From assembly GCF_014649495.1 (NCBI RefSeq), contig NZ_BMTD01000004.1, forward strand, positions 372,001 to 436,000: a stretch of 64,000 nt of DNA, given 5' to 3'. Within the stretch, counting starts at the first letter, position 1. Each line of letters begins with the position of its first letter. The notes below the pieces were generated by a model. The model had not been told where the DNA came from. It searched no databases and worked only from the letters and a program-made list of their open reading frames with translations. The translations under genes were made by a program, and so were the position numbers. Source of the DNA: Streptomyces filipinensis (lineage in GTDB: Bacteria; Actinomycetota; Actinomycetes; Streptomycetales; Streptomycetaceae). Shown in pieces: positions 54,755 through 63,485 of this stretch.

Positions 54755-56203
54755 TCACTCCTCGCCCTCACCCGCCCGGGACGCCGCCTCGGCGGCCTTC
54801 GCCGCCGCACTCCCCGGACGCTTCCGCGCCACCCAACCCTCGATATTCCGCTGCTGACCACGGGCCACGGCCAGCGAACCGGGCGGCACATCCTTGGTGA
54901 TCACAGACCCGGCGGCGGTGTACGCACCGTCCCCGACCGTGACAGGCGCCACAAACATGTTGTCCGAACCCGTCCGGCAATGCGACCCCACCGTCGTGTG
55001 GTGCTTCTCCTGACCGTCGTAGTTCACGAACACGCTCGCCGCCCCGATGTTCGTGTACTCACCGATCGTCGCGTCACCCACGTACGACAGATGAGGCACC
55101 TTCGTACCCTCACCGATCTTGGCGTTCTTCGTCTCGACGTACGTCCCGATCTTGCCCTTCGCACCCAGACGCGTACCGGGCCGCAGGTACGCGAACGGCC
55201 CCACACTCGCCCCCGCGCCCACCACGGCACCCTCGGAGACCGTGTTGTCCACCCTCGCCCCCGCACCGACCCGCGTGTCCCCCAGCCGGCTGTTCGGCCC
55301 CACCTCGGCACCCTCACCCAGATGCGTCGACCCGGTCAGCAGCGTGTTCGGATGCACGACCGCGTCCCGCTCGAACGTGACCGTCACGTCCACCCACGTC
55401 GACGCCGGATCGACCACGGTGACCCCGGCCAGCATCGCCGCCGTCAGCAGCCGTTCGTTCAGGATGCGACGGGCCTCCGCCAGCTGCACCCGGTTGTTGA
55501 TCCCGGCGATCTCCCGGTGATCGGCGGCCAGACAGGCACCCACCCGGTGACCGGCCTCGCGGAGGATGCCCAGGACATCGGTCAGGTACTCCTCGCCCTG
55601 ACTGTTGTCCGTACGGACCTTCTTCAACGCGTCCGCCAGCAACTGCCCGTCGAACGCGAACACCCCGCTGTTGATCTCCCGGATCGACCGCTGCGCGTCC
55701 GTCGCGTCCTTGTGCTCCACGATCGCCGTCACGGCGCCCGTCGCCTCGTCCCGCACGATCCGGCCGTACCCCGTGGCATCCGGCACCTCGGCCGTCAGCA
55801 CGGTCACGGCGTTGCCGTCACCGGCGTGCGTCCCCGCCAGCTGCTTCAGCGTCTCGGCGGTCAGCAGCGGCGTGTCCCCGCACACGACCACGACGGTCCC
55901 GTCCACGGCCCCGCCCAGCTCCTCCAGGCCCATGCGCACGGCATGCCCGGTCCCGTTCTGCTCGGCCTGCACGGCCGTCCTGGTGGCCGGGTCGATCGCG
56001 GTCAGATGCGCGGCGACCTGCTCCCGGGCGTGCCCCACGACGACCACCAGGCTGTGCGGGTCCAACTCACGGGCGGCGGCCAGCACATGGCCCACGAGGG
56101 AACGGCCGCAGATCTCGTGCAGGACCTTCGGTGTGGCCGACTTCATACGGGTGCCCTCACCCGCTGCGAGAACGACGACGGCTGCCGGGCGGATGGCGCT
56201 CAC
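54755..56203 (-). CDS. glmU: Bifunctional GlmU (UDP-GlcNAc synthesis)
   Basis: 482-residue bifunctional enzyme. The N-terminal uridylyltransferase starts VVVLAAGEGTRMKSATPK and has GTGHA and VVCGDTPLL. The C-terminal left-handed beta-helix acetyltransferase (about 255-455) has hexapeptide repeats and NFVNYDG-type catalytic region (VFVNYDGQEKHHT). A low-complexity Ala/Arg tail ends the protein. It makes UDP-GlcNAc for peptidoglycan. GTG 56203 is chosen over an upstream frame start at 56266. Confidence 0.95.
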   Translation of the reverse strand: MSAIRPAAVVVLAAGEGTRMKSATPKVLHEICGRSLVGHVLAAARELDPHSLVVVVGHAREQVAAHLTAIDPATRTAVQAEQNGTGHAVRMGLEELGGAVDGTVVVVCGDTPLLTAETLKQLAGTHAGDGNAVTVLTAEVPDATGYGRIVRDEATGAVTAIVEHKDATDAQRSIREINSGVFAFDGQLLADALKKVRTDNSQGEEYLTDVLGILREAGHRVGACLAADHREIAGINNRVQLAEARRILNERLLTAAMLAGVTVVDPASTWVDVTVTFERDAVVHPNTLLTGSTHLGEGAEVGPNSRLGDTRVGAGARVDNTVSEGAVVGAGASVGPFAYLRPGTRLGAKGKIGTYVETKNAKIGEGTKVPHLSYVGDATIGEYTNIGAASVFVNYDGQEKHHTTVGSHCRTGSDNMFVAPVTVGDGAYTAAGSVITKDVPPGSLAVARGQQRNIEGWVARKRPGSAAAKAAEAASRAGEGEE

Positions 56204-56278
56204 GGGGTTGCCCTTCGGCTGTGGTGAGTGGGGATGACAGCCGCAGGATACCGGGGCGTTCCTCAAGGGACATGAGAG

Positions 56279-56313
56279 CGGGCCCTGACGGGGGGTTCAC
56301 CGGTCAGGGCCCG
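56279..56313 (-). terminator. tRNA-Gln terminator
   Basis: Eleven-base perfect stem CGGGCCCTGAC with its complement (56279-56289 and 56303-56313), 21 bases past the tRNA CCA end on the minus strand and before glmU. No T-run. Confidence 0.7.
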
Positions 56314-56333
56314 AACGTAGGTCTTGTGCGCCG

Positions 56334-56409
56334 TGGCTCCCCCGCAAGGATTCGAACCTTGTCCTGCTGGTACCAAAAACCAGTGTGCTGCCAGTTACAC
56401 CACGGGGGA
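56334..56409 (-). tRNA. tRNA-Gln(UUG)
   Basis: Cloverleaf on the minus strand. Acceptor arms are TCCCCCG (56409-56403) and CGGGGGA, discriminator G at 56337, CCA encoded at 56336-56334. The anticodon stem is CTGGT/ACCAG with loop TTTTGGT, giving anticodon TTG at 56376-56374 (reads CAA). T-arm CAAGG-TTCGAAT-CCTTG. CAA is rare in this genome. Lies 130 bases upstream of glmU. Confidence 0.95.
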
Positions 56410-56620
56410 CAGCGCATCAGACCTTACCCGAGACGTGCCTCGGCTCGGGCCACGATCCCGGCCCACCAGCCCTCGATGCGGTCGTACAAGTGGGCGCTCC
56501 TGGCTGCGCCGACGACCAGGCAGCCGGTCGGTTCCGAGGTGGTCCGGTTACGGAGTGTGGTGTGTGGCGGTAGGGGAAAGTCACCGGAAAAGGCCTGGCC
56601 GCCGCCCGTAGGCTGGAGGT

Positions 56621-57922
56621 ATGACCACGACGGGGGAAGAGCAGGCCAGGGCCCGCACCGGGCCGTGGTGGTGGGCCAGATGGCGCAGTGCGGCGCTCGA
56701 CGGGAGTCTCGCGCTGGTGTCGGCCGTGGAGTGCGGCGCGGAGGGGATTCCGTTCGCCCGGGACGCGGGGATCCCGGTGGTGGTGGGGGTCGTTTTCGGG
56801 GTGATCGCCGGTTCGGTGCTTCTCGTGCGGCGGAAGTGGCCGATCGCCGTCGTGCTCGTGGCCATCGCGATCACGCCCGCGCAGATGGGGTTCCTGCTGG
56901 GTGTCGTCGGCCTGTACACGCTGGCCTCGTGTGAGCTGCCGCGCCGGATCATCGGTGCGCTGGCGGGGATGTCGCTGGTGGGGACGGCGGTGGTGACGTT
57001 CGTGCGGGTGCGGCAGGACATGGCGCGGGGTGACCTGACGCTGGGTGACTGGTTCGTGCCGTTCGCGGCGGTGACGACGGCGTTGGGGCTGACGGCTCCG
57101 CCGGTGCTGCTGGGGTTGTACGTGGGGGCTCGGCGGCGGTTGATGGAGAGCTTGCGGGAGCGGGCGGACAGTCTGGAGCGGGAGCTTCAGTTGCTCGCCG
57201 AGCGGGCGGAGGAACGGGCCGAGTGGGCCCGGAACGAGGAGCGGACGCGGATCGCCCGTGAGATGCATGACGTGGTGGCGCACCGGGTGAGTTTGATGGT
57301 GGTGCATGCGGCGGCGTTGCAGGCGGTGGCGCGCAAGGATCCCGAGAAGGCCGTGAAGAACGCGTCGCTGGTGGGGGACATGGGGCGGCAGGCGTTGACG
57401 GAGTTGCGGGAGATGCTCGGGGTGTTGCGGGCTGGGGAGGACGTGGGCCGGCGGGCGCAGAGGGTGCCGTTGGCCGCGGTGCGGGAGGCGGCTGCGGCTG
57501 CGGCTTCTCGTGCGGTGGTGGAGGACGGGCCGTGTCTGTCGGAGCTGGAGGAGCTGGTCGGGCAGTCGGCGGCGGCGGGGATGGTCGTGGATCTGTCGGT
57601 GGAGGGGGAGGTGCGGTCGTATGCGGCGGAGATCGAGCAGACGGCGTTCCGGGTGGTGCAGGAGGCGTTGACGAACGTCCACAAGCACGCGGCGGGTGCG
57701 AAGACGCGTGTGCGGCTCGCGCATCGGGTGTCGGAGATCGCGATGCAGGTGGAGAACGGGCCGCCGCCGGAGCCGGGGTCGGCGTCGGCGGCGGGATTGC
57801 CGTCGGGTGGGAACGGCCTGGTGGGGATGCGGGAGCGGGTGGTGGCGCTGGGCGGGGTGTTTGTGTCGGGGCCGACGGAGGCCGGGGGTTTCAGGGTGTC
57901 GGCGGTGATTCCGGCGGCGTAG
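56621..57922 (+). CDS. Orphan sensor histidine kinase (NarL/DesK-type)
   Basis: 433-residue kinase. About four to five TMs (residues 45-180) precede a coiled region (about 180-210), the HisKA_3 box with His216 (IAREMHDVVAHRVS) and a C-terminal ATPase (N-box NVHKHAAGA and G-box GNGLVGMRERV). HisKA_3 kinases pair with LuxR/NarL regulators. None is adjacent; the two LuxR-type genes at 35.4 and 43.0 kb lack kinases and are conceivable partners (speculation). TAGGCT ends six bases before the ATG, which also abuts GGAGGT. Confidence 0.87.
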   Translation: MTTTGEEQARARTGPWWWARWRSAALDGSLALVSAVECGAEGIPFARDAGIPVVVGVVFGVIAGSVLLVRRKWPIAVVLVAIAITPAQMGFLLGVVGLYTLASCELPRRIIGALAGMSLVGTAVVTFVRVRQDMARGDLTLGDWFVPFAAVTTALGLTAPPVLLGLYVGARRRLMESLRERADSLERELQLLAERAEERAEWARNEERTRIAREMHDVVAHRVSLMVVHAAALQAVARKDPEKAVKNASLVGDMGRQALTELREMLGVLRAGEDVGRRAQRVPLAAVREAAAAAASRAVVEDGPCLSELEELVGQSAAAGMVVDLSVEGEVRSYAAEIEQTAFRVVQEALTNVHKHAAGAKTRVRLAHRVSEIAMQVENGPPPEPGSASAAGLPSGGNGLVGMRERVVALGGVFVSGPTEAGGFRVSAVIPAA

Positions 57923-57939
57923 ACCCTTGGGGGCGGGGG

Positions 57940-58476
57940 TCAGCCGGCGGTGAGGCGTACGGGTTCGATGCCGGTGATGAGGGTGGCGAGGGCGTGGTCG
58001 ATGTCGGGGCCGACGTACCAGTCGCCGGTGTGGTCGAGGGTGTAGACGCGGCCTTCGGTGTCGATGGCGAGGGTGGCGGTGGTGTCGGTCTCTTCGCCGA
58101 GGGGACACAGCTCGGTGCCGAGGGCGCGGCCGAGGTCGCCGAGGGTGCGGGCGTGGTGGAGGCCGTGGAGGGGGTCGAGGTGGAGGGTGGCGGGGGCGAT
58201 CTGGCGGCCGGGGCCGCCCGGGGTGATGGTGAGGCCGCCGAATTCGGCCCAGGCTTCGACGGCCGCGGGGAAGACGGTGTGCCGGTGTCCGGCGGGTGAG
58301 GTGTGGTCGCGGAGGGCGTCGGCCCAGATCTCGGCCTGTTTTATGTCCCAGCGTCCGGGTTGCCAGCCGGCGGCGCGCAGGGCGGTGTCGACGAGCACGG
58401 GGAAGCGGGGTGGGGTGTTCCCGTGCTCGTGGCGGGTGGCGGCGGGCTTGGGGGTGGTGCCGTGTTCGGGGTGCAT
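57940..58476 (-). CDS. SUKH-3 domain immunity protein
   Basis: 178-residue protein containing a SUKH-3 domain (about residues 28-175): VLVDTALRAAGWQPGR, then AVEAWAEFGGLTI and GRVYTLDHTGDWYVGPDIDHAL. SUKH domains are immunity proteins of polymorphic toxin systems. It lies 67 bases downstream of the deaminase toxin-type gene on the same strand, so it is the probable cognate immunity protein. ATG has AAGGGCAG upstream. It converges on the kinase gene. Confidence 0.82.
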   Translation of the reverse strand: MHPEHGTTPKPAATRHEHGNTPPRFPVLVDTALRAAGWQPGRWDIKQAEIWADALRDHTSPAGHRHTVFPAAVEAWAEFGGLTITPGGPGRQIAPATLHLDPLHGLHHARTLGDLGRALGTELCPLGEETDTTATLAIDTEGRVYTLDHTGDWYVGPDIDHALATLITGIEPVRLTAG

Positions 58477-58543
58477 CTGCCCTTCGTTCGTCGTGCGTCG
58501 TGCCGGCGGTGTCGTGCGGTGGTACCTGGGTTGACGGCGGTGG

Positions 58544-59059
58544 TCAGCCGTCGGTTGCCGTGGGGTCGACGATGCGGACGCCGAAGTGGGCGCTGAGGGC
58601 GGTGCAGGCGCGGCAGGGGGTGGCGAAGCTGCCGTGGAGGGGGTCGCCGTCCTCGCGTATGCGGCGGGCGGTGAGTTTGGCGTGTTTGAGTGCCTTGCGT
58701 GCTTCGCCGTTGCTCATGGGTTTGCGGGCGGCGCGTTTGCTGCGGGTGGCGTCGGCGGCGGTGAGGTGCCGGGAGATGAGGATGGTCTCGGCGCAGCGGC
58801 CGGTGAAGCGGTCGCGTTCGCCGCTGGTGAGGGTGTCGAGGAAGTCCTGGACGAGGGGGTGCAGGGCGGGGGGCTGGTCGCCGCGGGCGGCGGTGCCGGT
58901 GAGGGTGGCGCCGCGGACGGAGAGGGCGGCGGCGACGGTGGGCAGGATGCCGTCGCGGCGGTGGCGGAGGGTGGGGGCGGGGGGTGTGTCGGTGCCGCTC
59001 CAGCCGATGCGTGGGTCGCCGGCCCGCACGTCGGTTCCTCCGGTTCGCAAGCTATTCAT
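58544..59059 (-). CDS. YwqJ-related deaminase (toxin-type)
   Basis: 171-residue protein of the cytidine-deaminase fold, YwqJ family. Zinc/catalytic residues are Cys89-Ala-Glu91 (GRCAETILISRHL) and Pro148-Cys149-x-x-Cys152 (ATPCRACTAL). Such domains are usually the C-terminal tips of large secreted toxins; here it is stand-alone with only 60-85 N-terminal residues of low complexity and no export signal. ATG at 59059 with GGGAGGG upstream. It precedes the SUKH-3 gene. Targets may be nucleic acid or nucleotides (family knowledge). Confidence 0.8.
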   Translation of the reverse strand: MNSLRTGGTDVRAGDPRIGWSGTDTPPAPTLRHRRDGILPTVAAALSVRGATLTGTAARGDQPPALHPLVQDFLDTLTSGERDRFTGRCAETILISRHLTAADATRSKRAARKPMSNGEARKALKHAKLTARRIREDGDPLHGSFATPCRACTALSAHFGVRIVDPTATDG

Positions 59060-59230
59060 GATCGTTTTCCCTCCCCGGGCGTCCCCCGAAGGACACAGGG
59101 TGCCAAATGCCGTGGCCTGTGCGGAAGCTGGGGCGGTGCGACACGCCCGTGCCGGGGGTGGGTGGTCACGGTGGGGTGACGGCCGGTCACGGAAGCGGAC
59201 GAGGTGTTTCCTCGCGGACGCGGTGGGCCG

Positions 59231-59259
59231 GTGACCGGGGTTCGTGTACCGCATAGGCT
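59231..59259 (+). promoter_or_regulatory. Promoter of the WHH-SUKH operon
   Basis: GTGACC (59231-59236) and TAGGCT (59254-59259) are 17 bases apart, about 64 bases before the ATG at 59323. They resemble housekeeping sigma -35/-10 elements. The 263-base divergent gap to the deaminase gene shows no clear operator. Confidence 0.5.
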
Positions 59260-59322
59260 GTCGCCGTTCGCGATCGACACCGCCGATTGAGGCCAGAGAG
59301 AACGCCGCAGGGGGCTACCGCC

Positions 59323-60363
59323 ATGACGACAGGTCGGCTCGGGCTGGGGGCACCGCCCAGCCGCCAGGCCGGGGGACAAGCCGTGCCGCCGAACGCGGCG
59401 TACGCCGGGCAGGTCGTGCACTTCCCGGATCCGGTCCGGGCGGCGCGTCACCCGAGAGGGGTACGGGTCGATGAGCGTGGTTACCCGGATTTCTCTCCGT
59501 ACGCGCGTGTGGCGGTGGAGATCGCCGAGCCGCCGGAGGGTTTCGGTGTCGACGAGTTGCGGCTGACGGACTACGTGTCGGCGAACGCGGCGTTGGCGGT
59601 GGAGCAGCACGAGTTGTGGGACACGGTGCCGGATGTGGCGACGCCGCACGGCTGGACGTGGCATCACGTGGCCGGCACGCGGCGGCTGGAGCTGGTTCCG
59701 GTCGAGGTGAAGGCGTTGTTGCGGCACCACGGTGGGGTGGCGACGACGCCGGTGGACCACGGCAAGCGGGGGACGCGGCCGTTGCAGGAGACGCGGCCGG
59801 CGCATTTCGGGCTGCCGAAGTCGGGTGTGGCGGTGTCGGAGGCGCAGGTGCAGGGCGTCGAGGAGGATCTGGGGTACCGGCTTCCGGGCGCGTATCGCTC
59901 GTTCCTGAAGGCGGCGGGTGGTTGTGCGCCCGTGGGTACGGCGCTGGACGCCGAGTTGGGTCTGCTGCTGGACCAGCCGTTCTTCACGGTGCGGGACGAG
60001 GCGGCGGTCAACGACCTGGTGTATGTGAACAAGTGTCTGCGTGACCATCTGACGAAGGACTACCTCGGGGTCTCGTTCGTGCAGGGCGGGTTGCTCGCGG
60101 TGAAGGTGAAGGGCGAGCGGCTCGGTTCGGTGTGGTTCTGCGCGTACGACGACGTGCGTGATGCGGATCCGTCGTGGTCGCCGGCGGAGCGGGTGGAGCG
60201 TCTGCTGCTGCCGTGCGGTGAGGATTTCGACGCCTTCCTGTCGCGGTTGGCGGGGAATCCGCCGGAGTTGGAGACGGTGGCGAATCTGATGGTCGACGGC
60301 GGTTTCGCCCGGGCCGTTCCGGTGTCCGCCGGCTCGGCGTCGTCCGGTCCGGTGGGGGAGTGA
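59323..60363 (+). CDS. WHH-type HNH nuclease fused to SUKH (SMI1/KNR4) domain
   Basis: 346-residue fusion. Residues about 45-145 match toxin nucleases of the HNH/EndoVII WHH type: RGYPDFSPYARVAVEI, then GWTWHHVAGTRRLELVPVEV with His114-His115, and RHHGGVA. Residues about 165-330 form a SMI1/KNR4 SUKH domain (VQGVEEDLGYRLPGAYRSFL; GGCAPVG). Toxin and immunity folds are normally separate proteins; the fusion is unusual. GGGGG lies eight bases before the ATG. The next gene starts ten bases after its stop. Confidence 0.8.
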   Translation: MTTGRLGLGAPPSRQAGGQAVPPNAAYAGQVVHFPDPVRAARHPRGVRVDERGYPDFSPYARVAVEIAEPPEGFGVDELRLTDYVSANAALAVEQHELWDTVPDVATPHGWTWHHVAGTRRLELVPVEVKALLRHHGGVATTPVDHGKRGTRPLQETRPAHFGLPKSGVAVSEAQVQGVEEDLGYRLPGAYRSFLKAAGGCAPVGTALDAELGLLLDQPFFTVRDEAAVNDLVYVNKCLRDHLTKDYLGVSFVQGGLLAVKVKGERLGSVWFCAYDDVRDADPSWSPAERVERLLLPCGEDFDAFLSRLAGNPPELETVANLMVDGGFARAVPVSAGSASSGPVGE

Positions 60364-60373
60364 GTTTCAGGCG

Positions 60374-63300
60374 ATGGTGACCTACGCGCAGGCGCAGGAG
60401 CGCGCCGAGGAGTGGATCAACGGCGACGTGCCCGTGTACCAGCATCGTGAGGTGCGGGTGCGGGAGTTCGAGCTGGGTTTCGTGGTGTGGGGGGAGGACC
60501 GGGCGGAGGGTCCGCGTTCGGACGCGGGTGGTCAGCGCCTGGTGATCGCGCGGGACAGCGGGGAGGCGACGCTGTGGCCGGCGCTGCCGGTGGGTGAGGT
60601 GATCCGCCGGTACGAGGAGGAGTACGGCCGTCCCGACGAGCCGCGGGACGCGGCTCCGGCGGCGGCCGCGCGGGTGGACCTGAACCAGACGTCGTTCCTG
60701 TTGACTCCTCCGGAGTGGTTGCAGGAGGCGGCGGACAAGCTGGGTATCGGGGACCGGCGGGCCGAGGGTGCCGGTGCGGGTGCCGGTGCCGCTTCTGGTG
60801 CGGGTACCGGGGGTTCGAGCCCGGTTGCCGATGCCGGTGCTTCGGAGGGTGCGGGTTCGCCTGCCGGTGCCGGTGCCGGTGGCGGTTCCGGGGCGGCCGG
60901 TGTCGGCGGTGGGGTCTCGTCCGGTGCGGCGGGGCTGGCCCAGACGCAGGCCGGCCCGGGCGCGTCCGGTGTGCCCGCGGCGCCTGCTCCTCAGGGCGCG
61001 CCTGCCGCCGAGGTACCGGTGGGGGCCACGCCCTGGGCCGGTACCGACACGAACGCGGGCTCCGGTGAGGAGGACCGTTCCGTGCCGTTGCCCGCGACGG
61101 TGTTCGCGCCGCCGCTGAGCGAGGCCGGCGACGAGGCTCCGCGGCCGCGGACGAGTGCGCCGGAGGCGAAGACGGCGCTCATCTCGGGAGGCAGCCAGCT
61201 GCCGCCGACGGCGATCGCTCCGGCGCTCGATCCTTCGAACGCGCCGGGCGCGCCTGGTACACCGGGGGCGCCCGGCGCTCCTGGCGTGGCGGGCGTTCCG
61301 CAGGGCAGTACACCCCCTCCGCCGTCCGGCACGCCGCCGTACGGCTATCCGCAGCCGCCGGCGGCTCCCGGCACGCCCCCGCCGGGGGTGTCCGCGTATC
61401 CGCCGCCGTCAGGCGCGCCGTTCGCGCCCCCCGCCGCTCCTGGTGCGCCGGGCGCTCCGCAGGGCGACACGCCCCCGCCGGGCGCCGCGCCGTACGGCTA
61501 TCCGCAGGGTCCGGGTGCCCCGCAGGGTGCTCCGGGCTACGGCTATCCGCAGGCGCCGGGTGGTCCGGCGGGTGCGCCGCAGCCTCCGGCCGATGCCGGT
61601 GCGTCCGCGCGGCCTCTCGCGCCGAACGCCGGGGACATCGCGGATGCCGCGACGAGCAAGGCCGCGCCGCCGCCGAAGAAGGCGCGCGGTGGAGCGGGCA
61701 TGCCGCCCCCGCCGCCGGGTGTTCCCGGCGCGCCGGGCGCGCGCCCGGCGGATGCGGCGATGCCGGCCGCGCCGGGTGGTGCGTACGTGCGGACTCAGCT
61801 GGTGTCGGCGCTCGGGCCGGAGGGCCCCGAGGGACAGGGCGGCGCGGGTGCGCCGGCCGGTCCGGGCGGCGCGGAAGGGGCGCAGGCACCGGGCGCGCCG
61901 ACTCCGGGCGCCCCCAACCCGCCCGCGACGCCTTCGGGCCAGGTCCACCACGCGGCCACGATGCTGGCCGACCCCAGCCAGCTGGGCGCAGGCATGCCGC
62001 AGCCGCCGGGCGCCCCGGGCGCGCAGGGTGGTCCCGGCGCTCCGGGCCTGCCGCATCCGCCCGGCGTTCCCGCGGCTCCGGGTCCCCCGGGCATGCCGCC
62101 CGTGCCGGGCGCGCCGCACCCTCCGGGCGCCCCCGGCATGCCGCACACGCCCGGCGCGCCGCACGCTCCGGGAGTCCCCGCGGGTCCCGGCGCGCCGCAG
62201 CCGCCGAGCGCCCCCGTGGCTCCCGGCATGCCCGGCGCTCCGGGTGCTCCGGGCGGTGGGCGCGGAGCCGTGCACCATGCGGAGACCGTGCTGGCCGCGC
62301 CGCCGGTGGCAGGTCCGGGCGTGCCCCCGCCGCCCGGTCCCGGTCCGCTCGGTGCGCCGGGCGCCGCCGGTATGCCGCCGGGTGTTCCGGGGGCGCCGCA
62401 GCCGATGCCGCCGGGCGCGATGCCGCCGCCCGGCGCGCCGGTGCCGGGACAGCCGTCGGCGTACGGGTATCCGCAGCAGGGGCAGCCGACGGTCGGTCCC
62501 GGCTATCAGGCCGTGCTGCGCTACCGCGCGCAGGACGGTTCGGAGCAGCAGCTGATCCGGCGTTCGGCGCCGGGCACCCCGCACCCGGAGTGGCAGATCT
62601 TCCACGAGCTGCGGGCGATGAACGTCCCGTCGGACCAGGTGCTGGAGCTGCACACGGAGCTGGAGTCGTGCGAGCTGCCGGGTGCCTACTGCGCGCGGAT
62701 GATCCGGGAGCAGTGGCCGCAGGCGCGGATCACGAGCATCGCGCCGTACGGCACGGACCATGCGAGCCGGCAGCAGGGGATGCAGCAGTTGCTGGCGCAT
62801 CAGGGTGAGTTGCACCAGGTCGCGGACGGGCCGGCGCGTCCGGCGCCGGTGCGGGCGCCGCTGGCGCCGGTGCAGCCCGCCCCGGCGATGCCGCCTGAGG
62901 GCATCGCGCAGGAGCTGGCGGCGGCGTTCGGGCCGGCGGTCTTCCGGTTCGAACAGCAGGCCGTGTCCCGGCAGGGTGTGCCGCCGATCGTGGCGCACAC
63001 GCTGGTCGTGGCCGGTCTGCCGCTGGACATGAGCCCGTTCTTCTGGGCGCAGGCGCAGCCGGGCCGGCCGGTGCCGACGCTGGCGGAGCTGGCGGCCGAG
63101 CGCGGGGTGCAGCCGGCGGCGGACGCGGGCTCGTACCTCGTCATGGGCACCGACTTCGGCCGGGCGGTCTGTGTGCAGTACGGGACGGCGAACATCGTGG
63201 CCGTGCCCGTCGAGGCGGGGCCGGGCGGTGCTCCGGTGCCGCCGCAGTTCGTGAACACCGGGCTGCCGGAGTTCGCGCGCTGCCTGGCCCTGCTGGGCCG

Positions 63301-63457
63301 GATGTGGCGCCTGCGGTACGGGCTCAACCAGGAGCAGGCGGGCCGCTGGACCGTCGACTTCCAGGCGCAGCTGGCCGCCCTGGACCCGGCGGCGCTCGGT
63401 TCGCCGGAGAGCTGGTGGTCGGTGCTGCTGGAGCAGATGTGGGACGGGCTGCTGTGA
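60374..63457 (+). CDS. Imm35/YrhB - collagen-like linker - deaminase - SUKH-4 multidomain protein
   Basis: 1027-residue protein. Residues 1-85 form an Imm35/YrhB immunity-type domain (YAQAQERAEEWI; VIARDSGEATLWPAL). About 115-700 is a Gly/Pro/Ala-rich linker with GAP/GPP collagen-like triplets and YGYPQ repeats. About 709-805 is a nucleic-acid-deaminase toxin-type domain (HPEWQIFHELR and CELPGAYCARMI). About 840-1027 is a SUKH-4 domain. No signal peptide. It shares an operon with the WHH-SUKH gene. Its function is unknown. Confidence 0.75.
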   Translation: MVTYAQAQERAEEWINGDVPVYQHREVRVREFELGFVVWGEDRAEGPRSDAGGQRLVIARDSGEATLWPALPVGEVIRRYEEEYGRPDEPRDAAPAAAARVDLNQTSFLLTPPEWLQEAADKLGIGDRRAEGAGAGAGAASGAGTGGSSPVADAGASEGAGSPAGAGAGGGSGAAGVGGGVSSGAAGLAQTQAGPGASGVPAAPAPQGAPAAEVPVGATPWAGTDTNAGSGEEDRSVPLPATVFAPPLSEAGDEAPRPRTSAPEAKTALISGGSQLPPTAIAPALDPSNAPGAPGTPGAPGAPGVAGVPQGSTPPPPSGTPPYGYPQPPAAPGTPPPGVSAYPPPSGAPFAPPAAPGAPGAPQGDTPPPGAAPYGYPQGPGAPQGAPGYGYPQAPGGPAGAPQPPADAGASARPLAPNAGDIADAATSKAAPPPKKARGGAGMPPPPPGVPGAPGARPADAAMPAAPGGAYVRTQLVSALGPEGPEGQGGAGAPAGPGGAEGAQAPGAPTPGAPNPPATPSGQVHHAATMLADPSQLGAGMPQPPGAPGAQGGPGAPGLPHPPGVPAAPGPPGMPPVPGAPHPPGAPGMPHTPGAPHAPGVPAGPGAPQPPSAPVAPGMPGAPGAPGGGRGAVHHAETVLAAPPVAGPGVPPPPGPGPLGAPGAAGMPPGVPGAPQPMPPGAMPPPGAPVPGQPSAYGYPQQGQPTVGPGYQAVLRYRAQDGSEQQLIRRSAPGTPHPEWQIFHELRAMNVPSDQVLELHTELESCELPGAYCARMIREQWPQARITSIAPYGTDHASRQQGMQQLLAHQGELHQVADGPARPAPVRAPLAPVQPAPAMPPEGIAQELAAAFGPAVFRFEQQAVSRQGVPPIVAHTLVVAGLPLDMSPFFWAQAQPGRPVPTLAELAAERGVQPAADAGSYLVMGTDFGRAVCVQYGTANIVAVPVEAGPGGAPVPPQFVNTGLPEFARCLALLGRMWRLRYGLNQEQAGRWTVDFQAQLAALDPAALGSPESWWSVLLEQMWDGLL
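60775..62470 (+). repeat. Collagen-like Gly-Ala-Pro repeat tract
   Basis: Low-complexity coding tract of about 560 residues, rich in GAPGAPG, PGAP and PPG triplets and two YGYPQ blocks (about 61340-61540 and 62460). Nucleotide repeats are imperfect, so the tract is selected at protein level rather than freshly amplified. Confidence 0.75.
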
Positions 63458-63485
63458 GTACGCCCTCCGGGTGGGAGTGCGTCGT

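Noticed and set aside
56334..56409. Mobile-element integration at tRNA-Gln
   Set aside because: The tRNA 3' end faces glmU across a short terminator; no repeat of the tRNA end, integrase or atypical composition is seen nearby.
60374..63457. Interpretation as a secreted collagen-like surface protein
   Set aside because: No signal peptide, TM or sorting signal; both ends are cytosolic immunity-type domains.
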